64,000 nucleotides of DNA from Rubrobacteraceae bacterium. Lineage in GTDB: Bacteria > Actinomycetota > Rubrobacteria > Rubrobacterales > Rubrobacteraceae. Position 1 is the stretch's first letter. Each line of letters opens with the position of its first letter. The stretch is taken from NCBI GenBank assembly GCA_030448125.1, contig JAUJNO010000005.1:1-64000 (forward strand), given 5' to 3'. This document shows, piece by piece, positions 53,269 through 61,894 of this stretch. Made by a program: the position numbers and the translations under genes. The notes beneath the pieces were generated by a model, which was not told the origin of the DNA, ran no database searches, and was given only the letters and a program-made list of their open reading frames with translations.

Positions 53269-53640
53269 TCACCCGAGCGCCTGCCGCATGGGCCCACCCG
53301 CGTAGGCCCCGAAGAACAGGTCCACCTCCTTCTGATACTCCGTGAGGGAGTTCGCCCAGAGCTCCAGGTAAGCCTCGCCCGAACCCGTGATCGAGTACTT
53401 CCGCCGGAGCAGCCCGCAGTCGAGCCGATCTGGTTCGGAGAGCACTATACCTTCGCTCTCCATCTGGCGCAGGGCCTGGTAAACCATCCCCGGGCGCATT
53501 GTCCCGGAGTCGAGATCGGCAACCCTCTGCGTTAGCTCGTGCCCGCAAGAACCCCGCTCCCGCACTAATAGCAGGAGGAAAGGTACGAGCCAGGAAGCGG
53601 AGGGAATCCCCAACGACATACCATCTTGCCCGTCTCTCAC
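53269..53640 (-). CDS. PadR family transcriptional regulator
   Basis: 123 residues from GTG 53640, or a few codons shorter from ATG 53616. The winged-helix domain is clear: LVPFLLLLVRERGSCGHELT, then TMRPGMVYQALRQMESEGIV, then DCGLLRRKYSITGSGEAYLE, the PadR order of H1, recognition helix and wing, followed by a short C-terminal dimerisation helix. PadR proteins repress detoxification or efflux genes. The palindromes at 53849-53928, about 200 bp upstream, are possible targets. Confidence 0.87.
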   Translation of the reverse strand: MRDGQDGMSLGIPSASWLVPFLLLLVRERGSCGHELTQRVADLDSGTMRPGMVYQALRQMESEGIVLSEPDRLDCGLLRRKYSITGSGEAYLELWANSLTEYQKEVDLFFGAYAGGPMRQALG

Positions 53641-54019
53641 CTGCTACCTTCCTTCGTGGAATCTCAAGGCGCGCCGGGAGCCAACGCTCTCCCTCTCCGG
53701 GGATGACAAATAAACACTCGTGCGAGGCCACCTTCCTACGAGCTACCGCTCATGCTTCCCTTAACCGATGCCATGATACCGTGTTGCCGGGTCTCGGAGA
53801 CCCCTCCCGCGCCACACGAACCGCAAAATGGCCCAAAGTGTGCATCCTTTTGTATACAAAGGTGTAGGCTGCGCACAACCCGGCGCGGTAGTTTATGGAT
53901 TAGGTATATACCCATGAGGGTATATACCCATACTACACTATGATAGACGCATCCCCGCCGCGAGCGCCGGGAACGATCCAAAGCTGTAAGGCAGACATAC
54001 CGATAAGGAGGGTTAGCGG
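53641..54019. promoter_or_regulatory. 379-bp regulatory gap with two strong palindromes
   Basis: No gene is supported here; the minus-strand frame 53736-53981 runs through the palindromes and looks artificial. At 53849-53860 is TTTGTATACAAA, a perfect 12-bp palindrome. At 53903-53928 is an 11-bp inverted repeat, GGTATATACCC / GGGTATATACC, with loop ATGA. The AT content from 53840 to 53950 is far above the window average, so promoters of padR and of the DUF4383 gene (54020) probably lie here. The ACCC-N4-GGGT core resembles CsoR-family metal/persulfide operators. Confidence 0.6.
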
Positions 54020-54409
54020 TTGGTCAAGACGTACGCGGTAGTCTTGGGGGCAGTGTTGGTCCTGCTCGGCATAGGGGGGTTACTGCTGGGTGACGGGGTG
54101 TTGCTCGGCCTACTGAACGTCGACGTTTTGGAGGACCTGGTTCACGTCGTCTCGGGGGGCTTGTTGCTCTTTGCGGGTTTGCAACGCGACGCGGGGGTTG
54201 CGCGCGGCGTAGTCGGGGCGGTAAGCGTGGTCTACCTTCTAGTCGGCGTGCTCGGCTTCGTGTTGCCCTACCTCTTCGGGCTGCTCCCCCACGGCTACAC
54301 CCTCGTCGACAACCTCCTGCACCTGGTCCTGGGCATCCTCGGCCTCCTGGTTTACGCCAACTCCCGGCTACCGGAGGCCGAGCGGGGCGCCGCCGACCCT
54401 CGTGCCTGA
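54020..54409 (+). CDS. DUF4383 family membrane protein
   Basis: 129 residues, TTG 54020 with AAGGAGGG at 54005-54012. Four helices: VVLGAVLVLLGIGGLLLGD, then VLEDLVHVVSGGLLLFAGLQ, then GVVGAVSVVYLLVGVLGFVL and LVDNLLHLVLGILGLLVYA. The NLLHLVLG and HVVSG motifs are those of DUF4383. The function is unknown. It is downstream of the large inverted repeat at 53903-53928, a likely operator for it. Confidence 0.85.
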   Translation: MVKTYAVVLGAVLVLLGIGGLLLGDGVLLGLLNVDVLEDLVHVVSGGLLLFAGLQRDAGVARGVVGAVSVVYLLVGVLGFVLPYLFGLLPHGYTLVDNLLHLVLGILGLLVYANSRLPEAERGAADPRA

Positions 54410-54454
54410 TCCAGGGAAGGCTCTTCCATAAACGCGCCCGTCGACCATCTCACG

Positions 54455-55150
54455 TTGAGCGTGGTGATTCCGGCCCTCAACGAGGAGCGCCACGTCGGTT
54501 CGCTGCTCTCCGACGTGTTCGGCCAGACGAGGAGGGTGAAGGAGGTCATAGTCGTCGACGCCGGCTCCGAAGACGGCACCGTCGGCGTCGTGAGGCGATT
54601 CCCCGGCGCGGTCCTGCTGGCCGGCTCTCCCCCCGTGGCGGCGGGGAGGAACCTGGGAGGCCGGAGGGCCCGCGAGGACGTCCTGGTCTTCCTCGACGCC
54701 GACGTGAGGCTCCCCGGAAGCTTCTTCGAGGGCCTCCTGGAGGAGTTCGAGAGCAGGCGGTTGGACGTCGCGTGTCCCCGGTACGAGCCTTACGGCTCCA
54801 CCCCGGCGATAAGAGGCGTTCACGCGTTCTTCAACCTGCTCTTCAAATCCTTCGAGAAGCTGCTGCCCTCCGGCGCCGGGCACTGCATCGCGGTGCGCAG
54901 AGAGGTCTTCCAGAGGAGTAGTGGTTTCGATCCCACCCTCAAGTTCGACGACATAGAGCTCGTCCGGCGCCTCGCGAAGAATAGCCGCTTCGGCATCGTC
55001 GCGGAGCGGGTATACGTCTCCGACCGGCGCTACAGGGAGCATGGCGTCCCGAAGATGTTGCTGAGGTACCTGCTCATGTCACTCTTCTTCGCCCTCGGCA
55101 AGTACCGGTGGGCGAACCGCATCGAGTACGAGTTCGGCAGACACGACTAG
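54455..55150 (+). CDS. Glycosyltransferase family 2 protein
   Basis: 231 residues from TTG 54455. GT-A fold: SVVIPALNEERHVGSLLSD, then VIVVDAGSEDGTVGVVRRFP, then DVLVFLDADVRLPGSFFEG (the DxD motif), then PSGAGHCIAVRREVFQRSSG and DDIELVRRLAKNSR in the acceptor region. The C-terminal helix MLLRYLLMSLFFALGKYRW may lie at the membrane. The start lacks a nearby ribosome binding site. A GGGAAGG lies 9 bp before an in-frame ATA at 54428, so an indel or an earlier start is possible. Donor and acceptor are unknown. Confidence 0.85.
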   Translation: MSVVIPALNEERHVGSLLSDVFGQTRRVKEVIVVDAGSEDGTVGVVRRFPGAVLLAGSPPVAAGRNLGGRRAREDVLVFLDADVRLPGSFFEGLLEEFESRRLDVACPRYEPYGSTPAIRGVHAFFNLLFKSFEKLLPSGAGHCIAVRREVFQRSSGFDPTLKFDDIELVRRLAKNSRFGIVAERVYVSDRRYREHGVPKMLLRYLLMSLFFALGKYRWANRIEYEFGRHD

Positions 55151-55179
55151 ACTCATAGTTATGGAAGGAGACCAAGAAG

Positions 55180-55671
55180 ATGAAAGACGAGACGACCACG
55201 GGTATATCCCTAAGGACCCTCGGCCTCGGCGCGGTCGCCGGGGTACGCTCCATGAGCGCGCCGGCCCAATTGAGCCGGGCTGCCTCCCGCGGCGCCGTCG
55301 AGGGCATCGAGGGCACGCCGTTCGCCTTTCTGGCTTCCCCCAGGACGGCGCGTATCCTCACGGTGCTGGCTGTCGGCGAGGCGTTGGCCGACAAGCTTCC
55401 CTTCTCGCCCGACAGGATCTCGGCTCCCGGCCTGATCGGGCGTATGACCTCTGGCGCCCTGGTCGGTGCCGCCCTGTTCGCCGCCGCGGAGCGCCGCGCG
55501 ACAGTCGGAGCAGGGCTCGGCCTCCTCTCCGCCGCGGCCGCCTCCTACCCCTCCTACTACCTGCGCGTCAAGATCCAAGAGAAGCTCGGCGCACCGAACT
55601 GGGCCGTGGGACTCGTGGAGGACGCCCTCGCCGAAGGTGGCGGGCTGTTGGCCTTGCGAGGGCAAAGGTAG
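55180..55671 (+). CDS. DUF4126 family membrane protein
   Basis: 163 residues, ATG 55180 with GGAAGGAG upstream. It opens ISLRTLGLGAVAGVRSMSAP, the conserved DUF4126 N-terminus (GxRsm). It continues ILTVLAVGEALADKLPFSPD, SGALVGAALFAAAERRATVG and ALAEGGGLLALRG. About four membrane helices. The family is unassigned. It follows the glycosyltransferase by 29 bp and probably shares its transcript. Confidence 0.85.
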   Translation: MKDETTTGISLRTLGLGAVAGVRSMSAPAQLSRAASRGAVEGIEGTPFAFLASPRTARILTVLAVGEALADKLPFSPDRISAPGLIGRMTSGALVGAALFAAAERRATVGAGLGLLSAAAASYPSYYLRVKIQEKLGAPNWAVGLVEDALAEGGGLLALRGQR

Positions 55672-56099
55672 CGCGTGTGCGCCGCGGTCTAGGCTTCTTG
55701 CGCGACGACTTCTTGCGCGACGAACCAGGCGAGCGAGGCCCGGGCAACCTCTTCGCCCCAAACTCCGAACGGACCGGCACGGACGGCGGCTTCAACGAGG
55801 AGGCGAAACGCTAGCCCACCCGCGCCGCACTGCTGGGCTGGCTGCCGCTCTGCAAGGAGAGCGCACTCCGGCGGGAGCCTCGGAAACGGCGCGTCGTAAC
55901 CTGAATACGCACTAAAATTGCATAAAAGTGTGTATGGCTTATCTGCTCATCCCGGGCGATAATAACTTCGCCACAGTTTCCAGGGTCGGCGCCCACTTTC
56001 CCACTTTTCCCACCCATCCCCGGGCGCCGGCCTCTCTCTGAGCGGTTAGCCAACCAGCCTTCGGCTACAAGAAGCTCGTAGGGGAGGCCCGACAGCCGT
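55672..56099. other. 428-bp gap with a possible SDR C-terminal fragment, otherwise empty
   Basis: The plus-strand frame ending at TAG 55812-55814 reads NLFAPNSERTGTDGGFNEEA, which resembles the C-terminal end of short-chain dehydrogenases (NLYEPxxGxxGxxGRFxxxA), but no upstream part of such a gene is present. The rest, 55815-56099, holds an AT-richer stretch (55905-55970) and no supportable gene. Confidence 0.35.
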
Positions 56100-56580
56100 T
56101 TAAACGGCGTCCTCGGTTACGTCCGACGCGCCGTTGTGCAGGGCCTGGCGGATCAAGCTCGCCTGCTCCCTCGTCTTGCGTGCCCGCTCCTCGAAGCGTG
56201 CCGCCGCGTGCTCGTGCCCGCGGGCGCGTGACTGGACGGCGAGCCTCTGGGACATCTGCGCGCCCTCCTCCAAAGTATTGAGGGCGGTCCACAGGGCGCC
56301 CTCCAGGGCCTCGGATTTCCGGAGAGCATGCTCTCTGCGGTGTAGGCGTGCCCCACCCGCCACCGGAACCGCAGGATCTCCTGGTCCCGGATCTCCCACA
56401 GGGGCCCCTCGCGCTCCGGGCAGGTAAAGCCCGAAGGGTACCCGCGCTCCGGAACAGGGCATCCGCCGCCGGCCGGTGCCGGGGCTCCTTCGGCGTGCGC
56501 ACCAGGCGCGCGCCCGTCCTCAACCAGCAGGTGGCGATCCGGGCACAAACGGGAGCGGCATTCCGAACTTTGCTTTAAAA
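56100..56580 (-). pseudogene. C-terminal remnant of a CheB-like protein, frameshifted
   Basis: The frame from about 56560 reads GFTCPEREGPLWEIRDQEIL, then FRWRVGHAYTAESMLSG. This is the zinc-finger-like tail found after the methylesterase domain of many CheB-type proteins. After a slip near 56330 the other frame gives EALEGALWTALNTLEEGAQM and AAARFEERARKTREQASLIR, ending at 56100. The catalytic esterase domain is missing, and the piece abuts the divergent histidine kinase gene. It is not expected to be active. Confidence 0.68.
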
Positions 56581-56615
56581 TTGTTCTGCACGTGCTCTCA
56601 CGGGTGGGAGACAAG

Positions 56616-59600
56616 ATGAGATTTTCGGGTTCCGAGCAGAACCGCCGCGCCGATTTCGGCCGGCGAGATGCCGAGTTCGAGCGGTTGAAGAAAGAACGCG
56701 ATGAGCTCCTCATGCGCGAGCGGGCGGCCCGCAGCGAGGCCGAGGAATCCCGCGAGCGGATGCGTGAGGTTCTGGAGAGCATCGGCGACGCCTTCTTCAC
56801 ACTCGACCGGCGGTGGCGCCTGACCTACGTCAACGATTGGGTGGTTAGTCTTACCGGCCGGTCCCGGGAGGAGTTGCTCGGCAAGAGCGTTTTGGAGGCG
56901 TTCCCCGAGCTAGTCGAAAGCGTGGCCTTCTCGGAGCTGATCCAGGCAGAGGAGAAGGGGAGCGCCACGGAGTTCGAGCACTACTCCTCGAGGCTCGGCC
57001 GTTGGCTGTGCCACCGCGTCTACCCCTCGCCCGCCGGACTCTCCGTCTATACCACGGACATCACCGGGCGGAAGAAGGCCGAGAAGAAGCTCCGGGCGCG
57101 TGAGGAAGAGTACCGCACCATCTTCGAGCTCGCGGGCGTTGGCAAGGCCCAGGCCGACCTGGAGATCGGCCGCCTTTTGCGCGTCAACCGCCGGTTGTGC
57201 GAGATCACCGGGTACGAACCCGAGGAGCTATTGGCTCGAACGTTTACCGAGATTACGCACCCCGAGGACCAGGACCGCGAATACGACAGGTTCAGGCGCA
57301 TGGTGCGCGGGGAGATAGACGAGTACGAGAACGAAAAACGGTACGTGCGCAAGGACGGTGCGGTGGTTTGGGTACGCGTTAACGCGACCGCGATCCGCGA
57401 CCCCGAGGGGCGGCCGCTGCGAACCGTAGCCACGATAGAAGACATAACCGAGCGCAAGCAAGCAGAGGAAGAGCTTAAGAAGAGGGAAGAGCTCTACCGA
57501 CTAATCGCCGACAACTCGACCGACATGATCTCGAAGCACACTCCTGAAGGTGTGTACACGTACACCTCGCCCGCCTGCCGCTCACTGCTCGGATACGAGC
57601 CCGAAGAGCTCATCGGACACTCCGCCTACGAGTTCTTCCACCCCGAGGATCTGAAAGCTATAAAGAAAGCCCACTCCTCGATACTGGAGCTGTCCGACAC
57701 CTACACCGTCAGCTACCGAATCCGGCGCAAAGACGGCTCCTACATCTGGTTCGAAACGACGAGCCGGGTGATCCAGAACCCGGAGACGGGCGCGGTGCGG
57801 GAGATCATAGCCACCTCGCGCGACATTACCGGGCGCAAGCGAATGGAAGAAGAGAAGCTGCAGCTGGCGGAGCACATGAAGCTGCTCCTGGAATCGACCG
57901 ACGAAGGCATTCACGGGATAGATCTGCAAGGAACTTGTACGTTCGTCAACAGGTCCGCGGCACAGATGCTCGGTTACGCCCCAGAGGAGCTTCTCGGCAA
58001 GCACATGCACGGGACTTACCATCACAGCCACGAGGACGGGTCTCCTTACCCGGTAGAAGAGTGCCCGATCTACCAGGCTTTTCGAGAAGAGCAGGGAGTA
58101 CGGGTTGACGACGAAGTTTTTTGGCGCCGGGACGGGAGTTCTTTCCCTGTTGAATACTCGTCGTATCCTGTAGTCGAAGATAGAGTCGTCACGGGCTCTA
58201 TCGTGACCTTCGTCGACATTACCGAGCGCAAGCGGGCAGAGGAAGCGCTGCGCAAGAGCGAAGAGCGGTACAAGGCTCTGTACGAGGACAACCCGTTCAT
58301 GTACTTCACCGTGGATGCGCGAGGAACGGTGCTATCGGTCAACCGTTCCGGCGCCCAGCAGTTCGGTTCTACGGTCGAAGAGCTGGTTGGGCGTCCGGTG
58401 CTGGATCTCTTCCATGAAGAAGATAGAGAAGGCGTCTCACGCTACCTCATCATGTGCTTGCGGGATCTCGAACGGCCCAGCAGTTGGGAAGCACGTAAGC
58501 TCCGCAAGGACGGGAGCATAATGTGGGTCAAGGAAAACTTGCGCATCGTGGAAGGCCCCGATGGGGCTACGATCGGTCTACTCATCTGCGAAGATATTAC
58601 CGAGCGTAAGCAGGCGGAGGAGCAGATACTGTTGCAGGCGCAGCTGCTCGAGCAGGTCCAGGCCGCGGTCATCTCCACCGATCTGCAAGGCACGGTAACC
58701 TACTGGAACGAGTATGCCGAGAAGCTCTACGGGTGGTCGCGCGAGGAAGCGTTGGGCCGCAATATCATGGAACTAACCATCGGTCCCGAAGAAGCCGAGG
58801 TCGCCGAAGAGATCATGGAGAGACTCTGGACCGGCGAGACGTGGGCAGGCGAGTTTGTCGTCCGTCGCAAGGACGGCTCCATGTTCCCCGCCCACGTCAC
58901 CGATTCCTTGATCTACGATGCGCGGGGCCACGCAGTCGGAGTCGTCGGGGTTTCGACGGACATCACCGAGCGCAAAAAGGCCGAGGAGGCGCGCGGGCGG
59001 TTACTGGCCCACGAGTGGCGGGCCCGCGCCGAGGTCGAGGAGCGAAAGAGGATCAGCCGCGAGCTCCACGACCGCGTGGCCCACTCGATGGGCGTCGTGC
59101 ATCAGAGCCTGGAGCTCTACGAGGTCTTCAAGGAGGGCAAACCTTCGCAGGCCGAGGCAAAGATGAAGCTAGCCAGGGAGACGACCCGGGAGGCCCTGGA
59201 TCTCACCAGGAACATCTCCAGGGAGCTCCACAACGCAGAGGCCGGGGATGGCCTCTCCGCAGCCCTCTCGAACCTCCTCAAGACAGCCGCCCCGCCGGGC
59301 CTCGAAAGCAGCATCTCCGTCGAAGGCGACGAGGGGATCATCCCGCCCCGCGTCCGCGAGCAACTGTTCCTGATCCTGCGCGAGGCCGTGAGGAACGCCG
59401 TCTCACACTCGGAGGCCGGCCGGTTGGGAATCGAGGTGAGGGTCAGCCCGGAGAGGGTCGTGGGCTGCGTCGAGGACGACGGACGAGGCTTCGAAGGGAT
59501 GTCCGAAGGCGACGGTGACAACGGCGTATCGGGCAGGGGACTCCACTCGATGAGGGAGCGGACCGAACTGGTGGGGGGCACCTTGAGGTTGTCCTCCGCG

Positions 59601-59669
59601 CCGGGGACGGGTACCAAAATCGAGGCGTCCGTCCCTCTGGACACGAATCGAGCGGGGGGCAGGACATGA
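56616..59669 (+). CDS. Multi-PAS soluble sensor histidine kinase (NarL-type partner)
   Basis: 1017 residues from ATG 56616. Six PAS/PAC modules in tandem, each closing with a DIT(E/G)RK(K/Q/R) linker: ends near TDITGRKKAEK, IEDITERKQAEE, SRDITGRKRMEE, VDITERKRAEE, CEDITERKQAEE and TDITERKKAEE. Then comes a HisKA_3 domain with phospho-acceptor His818 in RISRELHDRVAHSMG and an HATPase_c domain (LREAVRNAVSHSEA, CVEDDGRGFEG, GRGLHSMRERTELVGG). There are no membrane segments, so it senses a cytoplasmic signal such as redox, ligand or light. The LuxR-type regulator follows. Confidence 0.93.
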   Translation: MRFSGSEQNRRADFGRRDAEFERLKKERDELLMRERAARSEAEESRERMREVLESIGDAFFTLDRRWRLTYVNDWVVSLTGRSREELLGKSVLEAFPELVESVAFSELIQAEEKGSATEFEHYSSRLGRWLCHRVYPSPAGLSVYTTDITGRKKAEKKLRAREEEYRTIFELAGVGKAQADLEIGRLLRVNRRLCEITGYEPEELLARTFTEITHPEDQDREYDRFRRMVRGEIDEYENEKRYVRKDGAVVWVRVNATAIRDPEGRPLRTVATIEDITERKQAEEELKKREELYRLIADNSTDMISKHTPEGVYTYTSPACRSLLGYEPEELIGHSAYEFFHPEDLKAIKKAHSSILELSDTYTVSYRIRRKDGSYIWFETTSRVIQNPETGAVREIIATSRDITGRKRMEEEKLQLAEHMKLLLESTDEGIHGIDLQGTCTFVNRSAAQMLGYAPEELLGKHMHGTYHHSHEDGSPYPVEECPIYQAFREEQGVRVDDEVFWRRDGSSFPVEYSSYPVVEDRVVTGSIVTFVDITERKRAEEALRKSEERYKALYEDNPFMYFTVDARGTVLSVNRSGAQQFGSTVEELVGRPVLDLFHEEDREGVSRYLIMCLRDLERPSSWEARKLRKDGSIMWVKENLRIVEGPDGATIGLLICEDITERKQAEEQILLQAQLLEQVQAAVISTDLQGTVTYWNEYAEKLYGWSREEALGRNIMELTIGPEEAEVAEEIMERLWTGETWAGEFVVRRKDGSMFPAHVTDSLIYDARGHAVGVVGVSTDITERKKAEEARGRLLAHEWRARAEVEERKRISRELHDRVAHSMGVVHQSLELYEVFKEGKPSQAEAKMKLARETTREALDLTRNISRELHNAEAGDGLSAALSNLLKTAAPPGLESSISVEGDEGIIPPRVREQLFLILREAVRNAVSHSEAGRLGIEVRVSPERVVGCVEDDGRGFEGMSEGDGDNGVSGRGLHSMRERTELVGGTLRLSSAPGTGTKIEASVPLDTNRAGGRT

Positions 59670-59708
59670 CGGAGGCCGAGGATAAGTAGCAACGGGCGCA
59701 GCATAAGG

Positions 59709-60371
59709 GTGCTCCTGGCCGACGACCACACCATGTTCCGCCAGGGCCTCAAAGAGATGCTCTCCACAGACGAGGGCATAGAGGTCGTGGGCGAAGCGGA
59801 GAACGGCGAGGAGGCCGTGGCCCTGGCCCGGGAACTGAAGCCCGACGTGGCGATCCTGGATATCGAGATGCCGGTCATGGGGGCGCGGGAGGCGATGGAC
59901 CTGCTGCTCCAGACCTCGCCGGCCTCCAGGGTCGTGGTCGTAACCATGCACGACGACCCCAGGCTGGTGCGAGAGTTCCTGGGGCGCGGGGCGAGCGGCT
60001 ACCTGGTCAAGAGCGCCTCTTTACAGGAGCTACTCACGGCGGTGCATACCGCAGCCGAGAGCCCCGAGGGCCCGCAAGAAGAGAACGTGGTCATGGTCGT
60101 CCCGAGGGAGGCGTTCGAACGGGCCGAGCGGGCGACGGAGGAGGGTGGGCTCTCCGCCCGCGAGCTCGAGATCCTGCTGCTCGTCGCCCGGGGCCTCTCC
60201 AACCGCCAGATCTCACACACCCTGAACGTCGCCGAGGCTACCGTCAAGCGCCACCTGGCGAACCTCTACCCCAAGATGGGCGTCGTCTCCCGCGGAGAAG
60301 CCACCAGGAAGGCCCTCTCCGAGGGCTGGATCTCCACCCGCGACGTGACCGAGGTGGAAGAGAGGCAATAA
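59709..60371 (+). CDS. LuxR/NarL-type response regulator
   Basis: 220 residues from GTG 59709. Receiver domain: VLLADDHTMFRQGLKEML, phospho-acceptor Asp51 in PDVAILDIEMPVMG, VVVVTMHDDPRLVREF and ASGYLVKSASLQELL. DNA-binding LuxR domain: LSARELEILLLVARGLSNRQ, ISHTLNVAEATVKRHLANLY. The kinase stop forms an ATGA with a possible start at 59666, but that frame ends after seven codons. A one-base indel may hide a coupled start that would add about 14 residues. It is the cognate partner of the multi-PAS kinase. Confidence 0.92.
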   Translation: MLLADDHTMFRQGLKEMLSTDEGIEVVGEAENGEEAVALARELKPDVAILDIEMPVMGAREAMDLLLQTSPASRVVVVTMHDDPRLVREFLGRGASGYLVKSASLQELLTAVHTAAESPEGPQEENVVMVVPREAFERAERATEEGGLSARELEILLLVARGLSNRQISHTLNVAEATVKRHLANLYPKMGVVSRGEATRKALSEGWISTRDVTEVEERQ

Positions 60372-60413
60372 CCGGGCGCCCCGAACGGTAAACCCGGACC
60401 TCCCGCGCTCGTC

Positions 60414-61103
60414 CTAACCTCCGGCGGCGCGCTGCAGGGCCTCCACGTCCCTGACATAGATGTGCCGGTGCTTGAGCTCCACCGCCCCGATCTCGCGGAG
60501 TTTGCCAAGAGCCCTGGTCACGGCCACGCGCTTCGAGCCGACCATCTCGCCAAGCTGCTGATGGGTGTAGCGGGTAGGTATCTTGTAGCCCTCGCCGGTA
60601 ACGACACCCTCGCTCTCGCACAGGTGCAGGATGAAGGCCGCCAGGCGAGCCGGGACCTCCTTGAGACCGATGTCCGCCATCCGGTCCTCGCAGAAGGACA
60701 GGCGCTGGCTCAAGAGCTCCGTCGCCTTCAGACCGACCTCGGGTCTGTCGCGCACGAGGCGATGGAAGGTGTCGCGGCCCATCAGGGCAACCTCCGAGGG
60801 CTCCATGGCCTGCGCGTAAGCCCCCTGGCGCCGCCCGGCGGCGAGCGCCGCCTCCCCGAACATCCCACTAGCCCTCACCACGCCCAGCGTGATCTCTCGC
60901 CCCTCCGCGACTTTATATATGCGCACCCGTCCCAAAAGAAGCAAGAAGAGCACCCTGCCCTGGTGAGCCGAGGTATACAATGCCTGGCCCCGATCCAGGT
61001 GCATCTCCGGAAGCCTCCAGCCGAGCCTCTCGACCTCTTCCCGCGAAAGCGACTCCAGAAGGTTCACCGCGCGGAGTAACCGCGCTTTTTCCTTCGCCTC
61101 CAA
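60414..61103 (-). CDS. Crp/Fnr family transcriptional regulator
   Basis: 229 residues. The cyclic-nucleotide-binding domain runs from ESLSREEVERLGWRLPEMHL to GMFGEAALAAGRRQGAYAQA. The Crp-type helix-turn-helix is YTHQQLGEMVGSKRVAVTRA, followed by LGKLREIGAVELKHRHIYV. There is no Cys cluster for Fnr-type oxygen sensing, and the cAMP-binding Arg/Ser/Thr set is not evident, so the ligand is open. It converges with the response regulator (42 bp). Confidence 0.92.
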   Translation of the reverse strand: MEAKEKARLLRAVNLLESLSREEVERLGWRLPEMHLDRGQALYTSAHQGRVLFLLLLGRVRIYKVAEGREITLGVVRASGMFGEAALAAGRRQGAYAQAMEPSEVALMGRDTFHRLVRDRPEVGLKATELLSQRLSFCEDRMADIGLKEVPARLAAFILHLCESEGVVTGEGYKIPTRYTHQQLGEMVGSKRVAVTRALGKLREIGAVELKHRHIYVRDVEALQRAAGG

Positions 61104-61364
61104 CGCCCTAGCCTACCCAGTCTACGAGCGTACCGTTACGGTTTTGTTGGGTTTTGTTAAACGTGATCCTCAAGCTCGCGTTCCGTATCATAGTATACAT
61201 CGGCCGGCGGACGAACGTGGAACAATACGGTCGGGTTCGAGGTTGGGCCCAGGGGAAAGGGAAAGATCGAACACGGGTCGGCGCTTTGCTGCATCAGCCC
61301 TTTTATGGCAGAGCATCGGCCTGCGTTCGGTCGACGCGCGCGAGACCAATGAGAAGGGACTTGC
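61104..61364. other. 261-bp intergenic region upstream of the phasin-like gene
   Basis: This lies between the divergent crp and phasin-like genes. It is AT-rich near 61130-61210 (GTTTTGTTGGGTTTTGTTAA and TAGTATACAT), as expected for promoters. TTCCGTATCATAGTA at 61181-61195 shares one half of the IclR-type operator but not the symmetric second half. No gene is supported. Confidence 0.4.
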
Positions 61365-61894
61365 GTGGTTAGTAACAGTGGATCGAACACGTCGATGGAG
61401 AGACTGGTCAAGACGACCTGGGATTCCTACCGGTCGGTCCTGGGGGTCTCGTTGCGGTTGCAGGAGCAGAACATGAAGCTCGCCCGGTACTCGACCGGGG
61501 CGTTCCTGCAAGGGGCGAAGAAGCAACGGGAGGCCATGCAGGCCATGCTCGAAGGACCGTTCAGGGTCTACACAGGCCTTCTCTACGCACCGATCTCCTC
61601 CCGAGAGACGTTACACGCAACGGATCCAGCGCGGAAGACGGGGACCTGCCGGTAGAGGGCTACGATCGGCTCTCCGTGGGAGAGATTTCCGGCGAATTGG
61701 GCGAACTCTCGGCGAACGAGGACGAGGAGCTCAAGGAGTACGAGACGAAGGCCAAGAATCGACGCATCTTGGTGGAGCGGTTCGACCGGAGTCTGGTCCG
61801 ATCCATCGCTCCTCCGAAGGCTACCGCTCCGGGGGATAGTAGCCTCCCCCCGCGCGCCTGGAACCGGTTCGGGCTCCCTGGGAGCCACCTATAG
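61365..61894 (+). CDS. Phasin-like protein with C-terminal YExKxKNR domain, one frameshift
   Basis: Start GTG 61365 with AAGGGA upstream. The first part is an amphipathic helix bundle: SMERLVKTTWDSYRSVLGVS, RLQEQNMKLARYSTGAFLQG, KKQREAMQAMLEGPF. The frame is lost near 61615. In the next one the text is LPVEGYDRLSVGEISGELGE, then YETKAKNRRILVERFDRSL. This tail is the conserved C-terminal module of phasin-like proteins. A single base change makes one protein of about 160-175 residues. It resembles the shorter protein at 3716-4072, and a role at storage granules is likely but unproven. The 3' end overlaps the convergent membrane gene. Confidence 0.68.

Noticed and set aside
53736..53981. 81-codon minus-strand ORF in the regulatory gap
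   Set aside because: It runs through two perfect palindromes, has Cys/Arg-rich unnatural composition and no ribosome binding site.
54428..54454. ATA start codon for the GT2 gene with well-spaced GGGAAGG
   Set aside because: ATA initiation is very rare; an indel or the TTG start is more plausible.
61181..61195. TTCCGTATCATAGTA, resembling one half of the IclR-type operator
   Set aside because: The right half lacks GGAA/GAAA, so there is no inverted repeat, and neighbouring genes have no link to glycolate.
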